Both the position numbers and the translations under genes were made by a program. Positions 50,763 through 59,619 of a stretch of DNA of 64,000 nt are shown in pieces. The stretch is from GCA-016699975 sp964420045 (GTDB lineage: Bacteria; Patescibacteriota; Minisyncoccia; Moranbacterales; UBA1568). Numbering within the stretch: position 1 is the stretch's first letter; every line of letters starts with the position of its first letter. The DNA is taken from positions 31,479 through 95,478 of the forward strand of contig CAYQPQ010000001.1 of the NCBI GenBank assembly GCA_964420045.1, written 5' to 3'. The notes beneath the pieces were generated by a model. The model saw only the letters and a program-made list of their open reading frames with translations. It was not told where the DNA came from and ran no database searches.

Positions 50763-53700
50763 ATGTCACCACGGTCACAGAATACCCCGCCCGACGCATC
50801 ATCTGATTCGGAGTATTTAAAAAAACTCGAATTCGATCCGGAACTCCGAAAGAGCGCTTTCAATTTCTTTGTCACGCGCCCACGGGTTATTCTCCTCCTG
50901 ATTACTGCGATTTCTATTTGGGGACTCTGGTCGTTTTTCCAGCTGCCGCGCGAGTCCAATCCGGAAATTAAAATCCCTATCGGTATTGTTGTCACACCCT
51001 TCCCGGGAGCCTCGCCGTCGGATGTCGAAGAACTCGTCACCAAGAAGATAGAAACAAAAATAAGCGGACTTTCCGGCATCAAAAAGATAACGTCAAATTC
51101 CGCGAATTCCCTCTCATCCGTCACGGTCGAGTACGAAGCGAGCGAACCAATAGATGATGCTATCCGCAATCTCCGCGACGCCGTTTCGGAAGTAAAAACC
51201 GATCTCCCGGATGATGCCGAAGATCCTTCCGTCAAAGAGATTTCTTTTGATGATCAGCCAATACTGACCATTGCTCTTTCCGGTCCACTTGACGGACTCG
51301 CGCTTCGTTCGATCGCAGACACCGCAAGCGACGAACTCAAAAAGATTCCTGGCGTCCGAGAGGTTCACGTTTCCGGTGGCGACGAACGCGAATTCTCCGT
51401 CGCCTATGATCCAACAAAACTCTCCGCATTCGGCATATCTCCCGACGAAGCGAATCGAGCCATCGCTCTCACAAACAGGGCGATTCCCGCCGGCAGTTTC
51501 GACGGAACGAGATTCTCCTACCCCATACGAACCGACGCGCGATTCTTCACGGCGGAAACGCTCGGAAATATTCCCATCCGCTTCTCAACAAACGGCGCCG
51601 CGGTTCTTCTCAAGGACATCGCCACCGTCGAGGAGCGAGCTATCAAGCGAACCGTCCTCTCGCGACTTTCCCTTGCGGGGTCAGAACCGGAAAGCGCTGT
51701 CACACTGGATATCGTCAAGCGGACCGGCGGATCAATCATTGAAACCGTTGACGAGGCAGAAGCGACTATGGATCGACTGTCTGCAAGTTTTCCCGGCGGT
51801 GTGAAGTGGACAACAACCGTTGATCTTGCCAAAGAAATCCGCAAAAATTTCGACGAGTTGACTCGCGACTTCTTTCTCACCGTCGGACTCGTAGTTGGTA
51901 CGCTTATTCTCATCGTCGGATTGAAGGAAGCTATCATTGCCGGACTCACCATCCCGCTCGTGTTTTTCATTACATTCGGCACGATGCTTCTTTCGGGCAC
52001 ATCTCTCAACTTCCTTTCACTCTTCTCTCTTCTTCTCTCGATGGGACTCCTGGTCGACGATGCCATCGTCGTAGTGTCTGCCACCAAACAATACCTCCGC
52101 ACCGGGAAATTCACGCCGGAAGAAGCGGTCCTCCTCGTCTTACGCGATTTCAAAGTCGTACTCACCACGACCACATTGACAACCATGTGGGCGTTTCTTC
52201 CGCTCCTCCTCGCCACCGGCATGATCGGACAATTCATAAAGTCCATTCCCATCACCGTCTCCGTCACGTTGACCGCCTCCCTTGGCATCGCTCTCATGAT
52301 CAATCATCCGCTCGCCGCCGCACTCGAGCGCATTCGATTTACAAAAAACTGGTTCGTAATTGCCATGCTGCTCCTCCTCGGATTAGGTATCTCCGGTGCG
52401 CTCTTTGGCAACCTCTGGGGATTTGCTCTTGCAGCCGTGTCGTTCATCATCATGATACGACTTGCACTCTGGTATTTCCTCCGTGAAGGAAACGTTGTGC
52501 TCACGAGAAATTCTCTACTCGTCGATTCGGAATGGAACGATGAGAATCTCATAAAATCCCGACTCAAAGAAGCGGGCAATCGGGAAAATGGAAGTTTCAA
52601 AGATCGCCTCATTCACGGCATCATTCATTTTGACCGCATCATCCCACCCTATGAACGACTGCTCCGCAGCGTCCTCTCAAGCACTCGACGAAAATGGATC
52701 GTTCTCCTCGGAACCGGAGCACTCTTCGTAAGCGCTGTTCTCTTGCCGGTTTTTGGCATTGTACCCGTAGAATTCTTCCCTGCATCCGATGAAGAACTCA
52801 TCTTTATCAATATAGAGGCGCCAATAGGACTCAAGCTCAATGAAACGGATGCTCTCGTACAACGAATCGAACACAAACTTCTGGCGTATCCTGAAATTGT
52901 GAACTTCTCAACTGTTGTCGGGAATGCCGGCGTTTCCCAAGACGGCACCGGAAGTACCGGCGGGAACGCCTCACACCTCGCCGGCATTGTTATTAAGCTC
53001 TCCGACAAGCACGATCGCACCCGCACATCTTCGACAATTGCCGACGCACTTCGCAATGACTTCTCCGATATTCGAGACGCCGACATTCGCGTCGCAAGCC
53101 AGCAAGGCGGACCGCCATCGGGATCCGCTTTCGAAGCACGCATCTCGGGCGATGATCTCAAGACAATCGACGGAATCGTACACGATCTCAAAGGTATTCT
53201 TGCTGCTATCCCTGGCACGACCAATATCAACAGCTCCCTCAAAAGCGCTCCCGCGGACTATACATTCTCACTCGATCACGACCGCCTCGCTTTCTACGGA
53301 CTCGATGCAACCAGTGTCGGAAGCACGCTTCGTATGGCGATTTCCGGAACCGAAGTCACCACCGTCCTGCGCGACAACAAAGAAATTAGTGTCAATGCGC
53401 GCTTCTCGGAACAATCAATGCCTTCACTCGACGATGTTCGCGGCATTGAATTTCACAACGCTTCCGGAGCAGTTATACGCCTCGGCGATATTGCCACGGT
53501 CGAACTCAAGCCATCGGTTGATTCCATCACCCGAATCGATCAAAAGCGAACCGCACTCCTCTCTGCCGGCGTCAACGCCGATGTTCGCCCCGCTTCCGTG
53601 CTTGCTACATTTCAGAAAAAAGTAAAGGACGACTACCATCTCCCCAGCGGCTACTCCATTACCTATGGTGGTGAGAACGAACAAAATCAGGAATCAGTCG

Positions 53701-54185
53701 CTTCGATTCTCCGCGCGCTCGTCATCGCCATTGCACTGATCATTGCGACACTCATCATCCAATTCAACTCTATAAAGCAAGCGGCTATCGTCCTCACGAC
53801 ACTCCCCCTTGCCTTGATTGGCGTTTTCGTTGGCATGGCAATATTCCGCGTCTCCCTTTCCTTCCCAGGACTCATCGGCATTCTCGCTCTCTTTGGTATC
53901 GTTGTAAAAAATGCCATTATCCTGATCGATAAAATGAACCTCAACTGGGCAAGCGGACTCGAACACACAGAAGCGATTATCGACGCCGGAAAATCACGGA
54001 TTGAGGCGATATTCATCACCTCTTTCGCCACCATACTCGGTCTCATCCCGATTACCCTTTCCGACGCCCTCTGGCGAGCGCTTGGCACGGCCATCATTTT
54101 CGGACTCGCCGTCTCATCGTTCTTCACCTTGCTCATCGTTCCCGTGCTTTCATCACTGTTCATCAAAAAGAAGAGCAGAGCTTAA
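50763..54185 (+). CDS. RND family efflux transporter (AcrB/HAE1-like)
   Basis: 1140 residues with the RND layout: TM1 (VILLLITAISIWGLWSFFQL), RESNPEI, a large extracytoplasmic loop (FPGASPSDVEELVTKKIE), TM2-6 containing GLLVDDAIVVVSATKQYLRT with the paired Asp of the proton relay, then a second repeat: TM7, loop, TM8-12 with FGIVVKNAIILIDKMN. An unusual cytoplasmic segment of about 70 residues rich in charge follows TM6 (REGNVVLTRNSLLVDSEWND). It exports drugs, lipids or surface molecules using the proton gradient. An upstream TTG (50754) is less likely than the ATG at 50763. No outer-membrane factor is encoded nearby. Confidence 0.94.
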   Translation: MSPRSQNTPPDASSDSEYLKKLEFDPELRKSAFNFFVTRPRVILLLITAISIWGLWSFFQLPRESNPEIKIPIGIVVTPFPGASPSDVEELVTKKIETKISGLSGIKKITSNSANSLSSVTVEYEASEPIDDAIRNLRDAVSEVKTDLPDDAEDPSVKEISFDDQPILTIALSGPLDGLALRSIADTASDELKKIPGVREVHVSGGDEREFSVAYDPTKLSAFGISPDEANRAIALTNRAIPAGSFDGTRFSYPIRTDARFFTAETLGNIPIRFSTNGAAVLLKDIATVEERAIKRTVLSRLSLAGSEPESAVTLDIVKRTGGSIIETVDEAEATMDRLSASFPGGVKWTTTVDLAKEIRKNFDELTRDFFLTVGLVVGTLILIVGLKEAIIAGLTIPLVFFITFGTMLLSGTSLNFLSLFSLLLSMGLLVDDAIVVVSATKQYLRTGKFTPEEAVLLVLRDFKVVLTTTTLTTMWAFLPLLLATGMIGQFIKSIPITVSVTLTASLGIALMINHPLAAALERIRFTKNWFVIAMLLLLGLGISGALFGNLWGFALAAVSFIIMIRLALWYFLREGNVVLTRNSLLVDSEWNDENLIKSRLKEAGNRENGSFKDRLIHGIIHFDRIIPPYERLLRSVLSSTRRKWIVLLGTGALFVSAVLLPVFGIVPVEFFPASDEELIFINIEAPIGLKLNETDALVQRIEHKLLAYPEIVNFSTVVGNAGVSQDGTGSTGGNASHLAGIVIKLSDKHDRTRTSSTIADALRNDFSDIRDADIRVASQQGGPPSGSAFEARISGDDLKTIDGIVHDLKGILAAIPGTTNINSSLKSAPADYTFSLDHDRLAFYGLDATSVGSTLRMAISGTEVTTVLRDNKEISVNARFSEQSMPSLDDVRGIEFHNASGAVIRLGDIATVELKPSVDSITRIDQKRTALLSAGVNADVRPASVLATFQKKVKDDYHLPSGYSITYGGENEQNQESVASILRALVIAIALIIATLIIQFNSIKQAAIVLTTLPLALIGVFVGMAIFRVSLSFPGLIGILALFGIVVKNAIILIDKMNLNWASGLEHTEAIIDAGKSRIEAIFITSFATILGLIPITLSDALWRALGTAIIFGLAVSSFFTLLIVPVLSSLFIKKKSRA

Positions 54186-54236
54186 GACTGCTCCTCCGCG
54201 AGTCCGGAAAAAGAAAGTGTTTCGCTCATCAGAATC

Positions 54237-54266
54237 AAAAAGAAGTCCCTTTCTGGGGACTTCTTT
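54237..54266. terminator. Bidirectional terminator between the RND pump and htrA
   Basis: AAAAGAAGTCCC, loop, GGGACTTCTTTT: a stem with A-rich and T-rich flanks on both strands, shared by the convergent RND and htrA units. Confidence 0.8.
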
Positions 54267-54290
54267 TCTGGTTTCGCAGTGACTCACTTC

Positions 54291-55601
54291 TCATTTTCGC
54301 TCTTCAAGCGTAACACGCACGTCACGCGTATCGCCCTTGTGCCAGATCTTGAGCGTCACGGTGTCGCCCGCGTGTTTTGAGGCGATCACATCGGCAAGTT
54401 GCGCATCGGTATCAAGCTTCGTTCCGTCGATTTCCAAGATAATATCATTCTCGACGATATCCGCCTTGTCCGCCGGAGAGCCCGGCACCACCGCCAAGTC
54501 GGTAATGTTCTGTCCGCGGACGATAAGCGCTCCGTATCCGAATGGAAGATTGTTTGCCTTCTGAATTTCCGGCGTGACCGCAATCGAGCGAACGCCGAGG
54601 AAGGGAGCCGATATCTTCCCGGTGTTTTTCACTTCATCAAGCGCACGCTTAATGCTATTGACCGGTATGGCAAATCCGATATTCTGCGCACCCTGAGCCA
54701 TCGCAACATTGATACCAATCACTTTTCCCGAAAGATTCAGGAGTGGCCCGCCGGAGTTTCCCGGATTGATAGCCGCATCAGTCTGGATAATACCCGAGAG
54801 ACGCTCGGACGCGCCCATACCCGACCCCGCAACAAGACTGCGCTGCAATCCGGAGATAATACCCTGACTTACTGTATTGGAGAATTCTCCAAGCGAATTT
54901 CCAATAGCAACGGCGGTTTGCCCCACACGCAGATTCTCCGAGTCACCCAAATCGAGCGCCGGAAAACCGTCTCCGTCGATTTTCAAAATTGCAATGTCCT
55001 GCACCGGATCTCGCGCCAACACGCGTGCCACATGCTCCTTCTTGTCGCTGGTGATCACTGTGTAGTCCGCTTGCAAATCCTCGACGACATGCTTATTGGT
55101 CACAATGGTTCCATCGGACGACACAAAGAAACCCGACCCCTCGCCGATTGTCTGCTTCTCTGTTTCTCCAGGATCGGAATTTGAATTTGCATTGCCGCCA
55201 AACGGACGTCCGAAGAAAAACGAAGGAAAACTCGGATCATCAAAAAAGCTTCGGTATTTCGGAACATCTTTCGAAATAACGACGCTCACAACGCCTGGAG
55301 TGCTTTTGTCCACCAAGGACACCAGAAGTGATTCCTCCGACGACACCGACGCAGGCAATACAGACGACGCATCTTGTCCGCGCGTATCTTTCGCGTTTTG
55401 TGTCATCTCCAGAAATGCCGGTGAGATTGGGAGTTTCAGATCACGCGCAAGGCGCGGCCCAACCCACCATCCAAGCACGCCGCCGAATATACCGAGCAAG
55501 AAACTCACCAGAAGAATCATTGCGCCACTCCGGTGGCACGTCTTTCGTCGAGAGATATCGGATCGTTCCATCGTTGGAACGACAGTTTCCGTTGTTTCCA
55601 T
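54291..55601 (-). CDS. htrA: HtrA/DegP-like membrane-anchored serine protease with PDZ domain
   Basis: 436 residues. An N-terminal membrane helix (AMILLVSFLLGIFGGVLGWW) is followed by a trypsin-like domain with His in VTNKHVVED, Asp in DPVQDIAILKI and Ser in AINPGNSGGPLL, then one PDZ domain (about 335-430; PGSPADKADIVENDIILEID). A glycine/asparagine-rich insertion (GRPFGGNANSNSDPG) resembles the LA loop. It degrades damaged exported proteins. The ATG at 55601 is chosen; an upstream TTG at 55616 is in frame. The prolyl-isomerase gene lies 49 bases upstream on the same strand. Confidence 0.95.
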   Translation of the reverse strand: METTETVVPTMERSDISRRKTCHRSGAMILLVSFLLGIFGGVLGWWVGPRLARDLKLPISPAFLEMTQNAKDTRGQDASSVLPASVSSEESLLVSLVDKSTPGVVSVVISKDVPKYRSFFDDPSFPSFFFGRPFGGNANSNSDPGETEKQTIGEGSGFFVSSDGTIVTNKHVVEDLQADYTVITSDKKEHVARVLARDPVQDIAILKIDGDGFPALDLGDSENLRVGQTAVAIGNSLGEFSNTVSQGIISGLQRSLVAGSGMGASERLSGIIQTDAAINPGNSGGPLLNLSGKVIGINVAMAQGAQNIGFAIPVNSIKRALDEVKNTGKISAPFLGVRSIAVTPEIQKANNLPFGYGALIVRGQNITDLAVVPGSPADKADIVENDIILEIDGTKLDTDAQLADVIASKHAGDTVTLKIWHKGDTRDVRVTLEERK

Positions 55602-55650
55602 ACGAAGAATAAACAAGAGTTAAGAGCTAAAATCATCCGTAACAATACTT

Positions 55651-56736
55651 TTAGAAGATAAGCGACGGATCTCCTTCGGACTGCTGAAGCGCATTTTTCT
55701 CAAAAGCACGCATAGCTTCGTCCCGAAATATGACACTCGCGCTTTCCGCGTCCCACAGATACCGGCGAGGGAGAATGAAGACGACTGCCTCACGTTTTTT
55801 TTCAGCAAGCCACTCCGGAAATGACGGTTTTCGCGTAAATATTTGCCGTATCCGAACCATATTCGTCCCGGACTCCGTTTTGCGATCCGCGACGACGACG
55901 ATATGAAATCCGAGCGTACTTTCAAGTATCGGACTCACACTGCCAATTGACTGCGTGCGCGCCACCTCTTGAAGCTCCGGAACCAATGCGTCGATATTCG
56001 TCCACCCAAGATCACCGCCATCCTTCTTGGAGTCACCTTCCGAAAATGTCTCCGCAACCGCATCAAATGCCGTTCCGTTCTTGAGTTCGGAAGCGGCTTT
56101 CTCAATCTTTGTTTTTGCCGCGGTTACATCGCGCTCTTTTGCAAACGAAGCTTCAAGTGCCTCGCGATACAGTGATGGCACTACAATCTTCTCTTGAAAC
56201 TCCAAGAGACTCCACCCATAGAAACGAGAAAGTTGACTCTCTAAATTTTCCCGGCTGCCCCCCTGCTCTCGAATCGCTTCGTCAACCTTCGCCGCCACGT
56301 CGGCATCGGAAAAACGAATACCTTTGCCTCGCGCCAAGAAGAGAACGATGCGGTCCTCAATCAACTTGTTCAAAATATCTTTCTCGCGAATACGCAAGCG
56401 GCTCTTTCCGTCCGGCGTACTGAAATCCACACGAAAGCCCTTCTCTGCCAAATCATCCGACTGCGATTCATAAAAGCGACGAACCGACTCTCGATCCTTG
56501 TCAAGTTCGCCGTACGAGATAAATGCTCCGTCGGCAATCGCAACCGGAAACGGAAAGACTCGACGCAAAACCATGCCAACGGACGCATCGGGAGCAAATG
56601 CCACCAACAGAGCAAGCGCCAGCATGGTACACATTCCCGCAATCACCAGCCCGAAGAATACCGTTCTCACACGAACGACTCGACGTTTCTTTCCAACTTC
56701 CGTATGGTTTTCAGATTGTGTATTCTGTTGAGACAT
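55651..56736 (-). CDS. Membrane-anchored parvulin-type peptidyl-prolyl isomerase (SurA/PrsA-like)
   Basis: 361 residues. An N-terminal helix (TVFFGLVIAGMCTMLALALL) anchors it, followed by a SurA-N-like helical region (ILNKLIEDRIVLFLARGKGI) and a parvulin domain (about 225-310; KNGTAFDAVAETFSEGDSKK, DGGDLGWTNIDALVPELQEV, ILESTLGFHIVVVADR). The C-terminal helices probably complete the chaperone module. It helps fold exported proteins, matching the HtrA gene just downstream and the cyclophilin lipoprotein elsewhere in the window. Confidence 0.88.
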   Translation of the reverse strand: MSQQNTQSENHTEVGKKRRVVRVRTVFFGLVIAGMCTMLALALLVAFAPDASVGMVLRRVFPFPVAIADGAFISYGELDKDRESVRRFYESQSDDLAEKGFRVDFSTPDGKSRLRIREKDILNKLIEDRIVLFLARGKGIRFSDADVAAKVDEAIREQGGSRENLESQLSRFYGWSLLEFQEKIVVPSLYREALEASFAKERDVTAAKTKIEKAASELKNGTAFDAVAETFSEGDSKKDGGDLGWTNIDALVPELQEVARTQSIGSVSPILESTLGFHIVVVADRKTESGTNMVRIRQIFTRKPSFPEWLAEKKREAVVFILPRRYLWDAESASVIFRDEAMRAFEKNALQQSEGDPSLIF

Positions 56737-56789
56737 ATGAGATGGAGCTCTCTTCTAGAGGCGTAGAAAACGCCGACACTCTCCGGAAA

Positions 56790-57209
56790 TCAAGAATCTT
56801 TTTGAGTCTTCCCAAAAAACTCCCGCCACCACTTGAGAGGATTTGATTCCGCATCTTTTGATACTCCGAGCACGAACGGCTCATTCTTTTCCAATGTATC
56901 CGAACGGTTGTCCGATACGCCCGCCCGATCCCGAATAAGCACAACTTTTTCTCCGGTTTTTTGATATTCAAGGACGCGTTTTGCTTCCCGTTCACGAAAG
57001 GTGTCCGATTGGAGATATTCAATGCGGTCACTCAACTTCCGATTCTCTTGATCAACGCGGCGCGCCTCATCCTGAAGAGATTGAATTTCCTTGGCAATTT
57101 CCCGATTCCGCTCGGATTCCTGATAGGCGCGATACCCCATCACTATACTCCCGGTAATGCCGAAGAGCACAGTCGCGCCGGAGAGAAGTGTGATAACAAG
57201 TCTTTTCAT
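56790..57209 (-). CDS. ftsB: Septum formation initiator FtsB/DivIC family protein
   Basis: 139 residues: one N-terminal membrane helix (LVITLLSGATVLFGITGSIV), a coiled coil (QESERNREIAKEIQSLQDEA, RRVDQENRKLSDRIEYLQSD), then REREAKRVLEYQKTGEKVVLI, the motif that ends the FtsB/DivIC core. The C-terminal 45 residues are an extension. In other bacteria it bridges FtsL and FtsQ in the divisome. It lies 53 bases upstream of the parvulin gene and just downstream of a tiny membrane protein. Confidence 0.88.
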   Translation of the reverse strand: MKRLVITLLSGATVLFGITGSIVMGYRAYQESERNREIAKEIQSLQDEARRVDQENRKLSDRIEYLQSDTFREREAKRVLEYQKTGEKVVLIRDRAGVSDNRSDTLEKNEPFVLGVSKDAESNPLKWWREFFGKTQKDS

Positions 57210-57234
57210 ACCGCGTCGTGCTCATGCGAACAAT

Positions 57235-57351
57235 TTATCGATACGTGAAAATAGGAGCGATGAGAAAAAATATCATGGATATCACTGCCAGAATCGATAC
57301 AACTACCCAAGCGGCGTAAATGCGTCGATAGCGTTTTTTGAATGGCGTCAT
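57235..57351 (-). CDS. 38-residue single-helix membrane protein upstream of ftsB
   Basis: Encodes MTPFKKRYRRIYAAWVVVSI, then LAVISMIFFLIAPIFTYR: a very basic start and one membrane helix, typical of a real small membrane protein. It lies 25 bases upstream of ftsB and downstream of an extended -10 promoter at 57396. No Shine-Dalgarno sequence. Function unknown; its position suggests a divisome or membrane role. Confidence 0.5.
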   Translation of the reverse strand: MTPFKKRYRRIYAAWVVVSILAVISMIFFLIAPIFTYR

Positions 57352-57395
57352 AGGTTTCTTCTCAAAAAGCACGCGCAAAAACTAAGGTACCACCC

Positions 57396-57404
57396 AGTAT
57401 AGCA
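57396..57404 (-). promoter_or_regulatory. Extended -10 promoter of the ftsB unit
   Basis: TGCTATACT on the minus strand, leader of about 38 bases to the 57351 start. Confidence 0.55.
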
Positions 57405-57473
57405 AAAAACTCATCCGTCAAGAATACCCCGGGGGAAATTCTCCGCAGACGATGCGCGCAGGAGAGATGAGTC

Positions 57474-59567
57474 CTACTCAACAGCCGAAGGAGCGACTCC
57501 CGGCGTACGCTCGGACGAAAGAATCTTCCGCACTTCACCCAGGTCTATCGTTTCCTTGCTGCGCCGAAACGGCTTTGGCGCAATATGCTGCATTTGCCCC
57601 AAAGAAAGCGGTGCTTCTTTCGGAACATAGGTCTTGGGCGCAAACGTATTTTGTTCTCGAGGCACTCTTGATGACGCCCGATCGTCACGAGGATTCATGT
57701 GTTCATCGCCTCTTGTCCCATTGTGAGTATCACGGGCGGTCTCTGCGTACCTCTCGGGCAACGAGCCGGAGAGGGGCATTTCCGAACCCCCTCGTGTCCG
57801 AGCGACCGTCTTCTGAAAACTCTTGAAATGTTCACGGCAGAATGTCGGGCGCTTTCCGTCAGGTTTGAATGGAACATCGATCTCGACGCCGCACACCGCA
57901 CACACGGACTTATACATCGGACGAGTATTCAAAGACAATGTTCCGTCTCCCGAACGACTCACCGGCTCTTGCGACATGCGATCCGTTGAACGCGAGAAAT
58001 TGTTCGCCTCATTCGTTGCCGACAACGCCGCCGAAGAAATGATAAGTTCGTTCGGAACGAAAGTATTTTTTGCCGGCGATGATGGAGATACCTTCGAAGA
58101 GAAGTCTCGATGAGGCAATCTCTCGGGCGAAGGTTGATTTTCCCGATATCGTCCTGGCGAAACGTTCCCACTCGCAGGAAAAGTGGGTGACAGAGGCGAA
58201 GAAGTTTCAGTTTCACCGGAAGATTTTCTAGCAAGCGTCGACTCGGCGCGCATTCGCATCCGCTCTTCAAAACTTTGCCGCTCTTCTTCGGTCAAGATGC
58301 CGGTCCACCGGCGAATTTTGTCTTCGACGTCCTGTTTCTTCGCCGCATACCGCTCCCGAGAAATGCGGATAACCTTCTCGGCATTCTCATCGCTCTCTGG
58401 CAGATCAATCGGGGGAAGTGTCGTCGCGCTAAAAGCATCGCCCGAGATACCGTCAATCATGAGTTTCAGATAGATGTGATACTTCTCCAGGTTCACGATA
58501 TCCGTCGCCAAAAATATCGGCGAAAATTCTTTCTCGAGAAATTCCGCATCAGTCGCGCCGACGCGAAAACTGATAATCGTCCCCGTATTGCCAAATATGG
58601 CATCTCGCACCGATTCTTCGATCTGCAAAATATACTGATTCGCCAATATCAGATTGAGCCGATATTTCCGCGCTTCGGAAAGAATATTTCCAAACGATTC
58701 CGTTGCGAAGTTTTGAAATTCATCAACATAGAGATAGAAATCGCGACGCTCGTCCTCCGGAATATCCACGCGTCCCATCGCGGCGAGCTGGATTTTAGTG
58801 ATCATCATTGCGCCGATAAGCGCGCTATTGTCTTCCCCGATTCGTCCCTTCGAGAGATTCATAATGAGAATCTTCCGATTGTCCATGATGTCGCGAACAT
58901 CGAATGATGACATGGTTTGCCCGACAATATTGCGGATGAGCGAGCTCGAGAGAAACTGCCCAACCTTGTTCTGAATCGGCGCGATCACCTCCTGCAAAAC
59001 GCGATCATTCCATTTGGTATATTCATCAACCCAAAACGACTTCACGACCGGATCCGTCACCTTGTCGACGACGCGCTTGCGATATTCCTTGTCAACCAAA
59101 ATGCGCATCACGCCAAGAAGCGTGCTCCCCGGATATTCCAAGAGCGCGAGAATCGCGTTGCGCAGAATATACTCGAGACGCGGTCCCCATGAGTCCGCCC
59201 AAATCTTCTTGAAGACACCAACCAAACCGGATGCGACCAAGTGCCGATACTCCGCCGACACGTGTTCCATAACATTGAACGCGACCGGGAAGTCCTGATC
59301 CGATGGGTTGAAATAGATAACGTCATTGACGCGCGACGGCGGGATGGCGCGAATCAGCTTTTCCGCGGTGTCTCCGTGCGGATCGATAAAGGCGACGCCG
59401 TGTCCATGTTGGATATCCTGAATTACGAGATTCTCGAGCATGTTCGTCTTTCCCATGCCGGTCTTCCCGATGACATACATGTGCCGACGACGATCATCGG
59501 CTTTGATGCCGAAAACGCGATCTTCGTTCCGGAAATTCGTCTTGGCAAAATAAGTAATGTCTGACAT
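57474..59567 (-). CDS. VirD4/TraG-like conjugation-type ATPase with C-terminal zinc ribbon
   Basis: 697 residues. An ATPase core (about 1-420) has HMYVIGKTGMGKTNMLENLV (Walker A), VAFIDPHGDTAEKLI, FYLYVDEFQNFATESFGNIL (Walker B with DE) and LILANQYILQIEESVRDAIF. It belongs to the HerA/FtsK/TraD type IV coupling-protein group and lacks membrane helices of its own. A low-complexity linker (about 430-580) is followed by a zinc ribbon SVCAVCGVEIDVPFKPDGKRPTFC, a form I associate with CPR proteins. It probably moves DNA or protein through a membrane channel with the next gene's product, 52 bases upstream. Confidence 0.85.
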   Translation of the reverse strand: MSDITYFAKTNFRNEDRVFGIKADDRRRHMYVIGKTGMGKTNMLENLVIQDIQHGHGVAFIDPHGDTAEKLIRAIPPSRVNDVIYFNPSDQDFPVAFNVMEHVSAEYRHLVASGLVGVFKKIWADSWGPRLEYILRNAILALLEYPGSTLLGVMRILVDKEYRKRVVDKVTDPVVKSFWVDEYTKWNDRVLQEVIAPIQNKVGQFLSSSLIRNIVGQTMSSFDVRDIMDNRKILIMNLSKGRIGEDNSALIGAMMITKIQLAAMGRVDIPEDERRDFYLYVDEFQNFATESFGNILSEARKYRLNLILANQYILQIEESVRDAIFGNTGTIISFRVGATDAEFLEKEFSPIFLATDIVNLEKYHIYLKLMIDGISGDAFSATTLPPIDLPESDENAEKVIRISRERYAAKKQDVEDKIRRWTGILTEEERQSFEERMRMRAESTLARKSSGETETSSPLSPTFPASGNVSPGRYRENQPSPERLPHRDFSSKVSPSSPAKNTFVPNELIISSAALSATNEANNFSRSTDRMSQEPVSRSGDGTLSLNTRPMYKSVCAVCGVEIDVPFKPDGKRPTFCREHFKSFQKTVARTRGGSEMPLSGSLPERYAETARDTHNGTRGDEHMNPRDDRASSRVPREQNTFAPKTYVPKEAPLSLGQMQHIAPKPFRRSKETIDLGEVRKILSSERTPGVAPSAVE

Positions 59568-59619
59568 ACGATAAGAAGTTCAAAAAACGAAATTCAAGAT
59601 ATCATCACAGAGACTGCCA

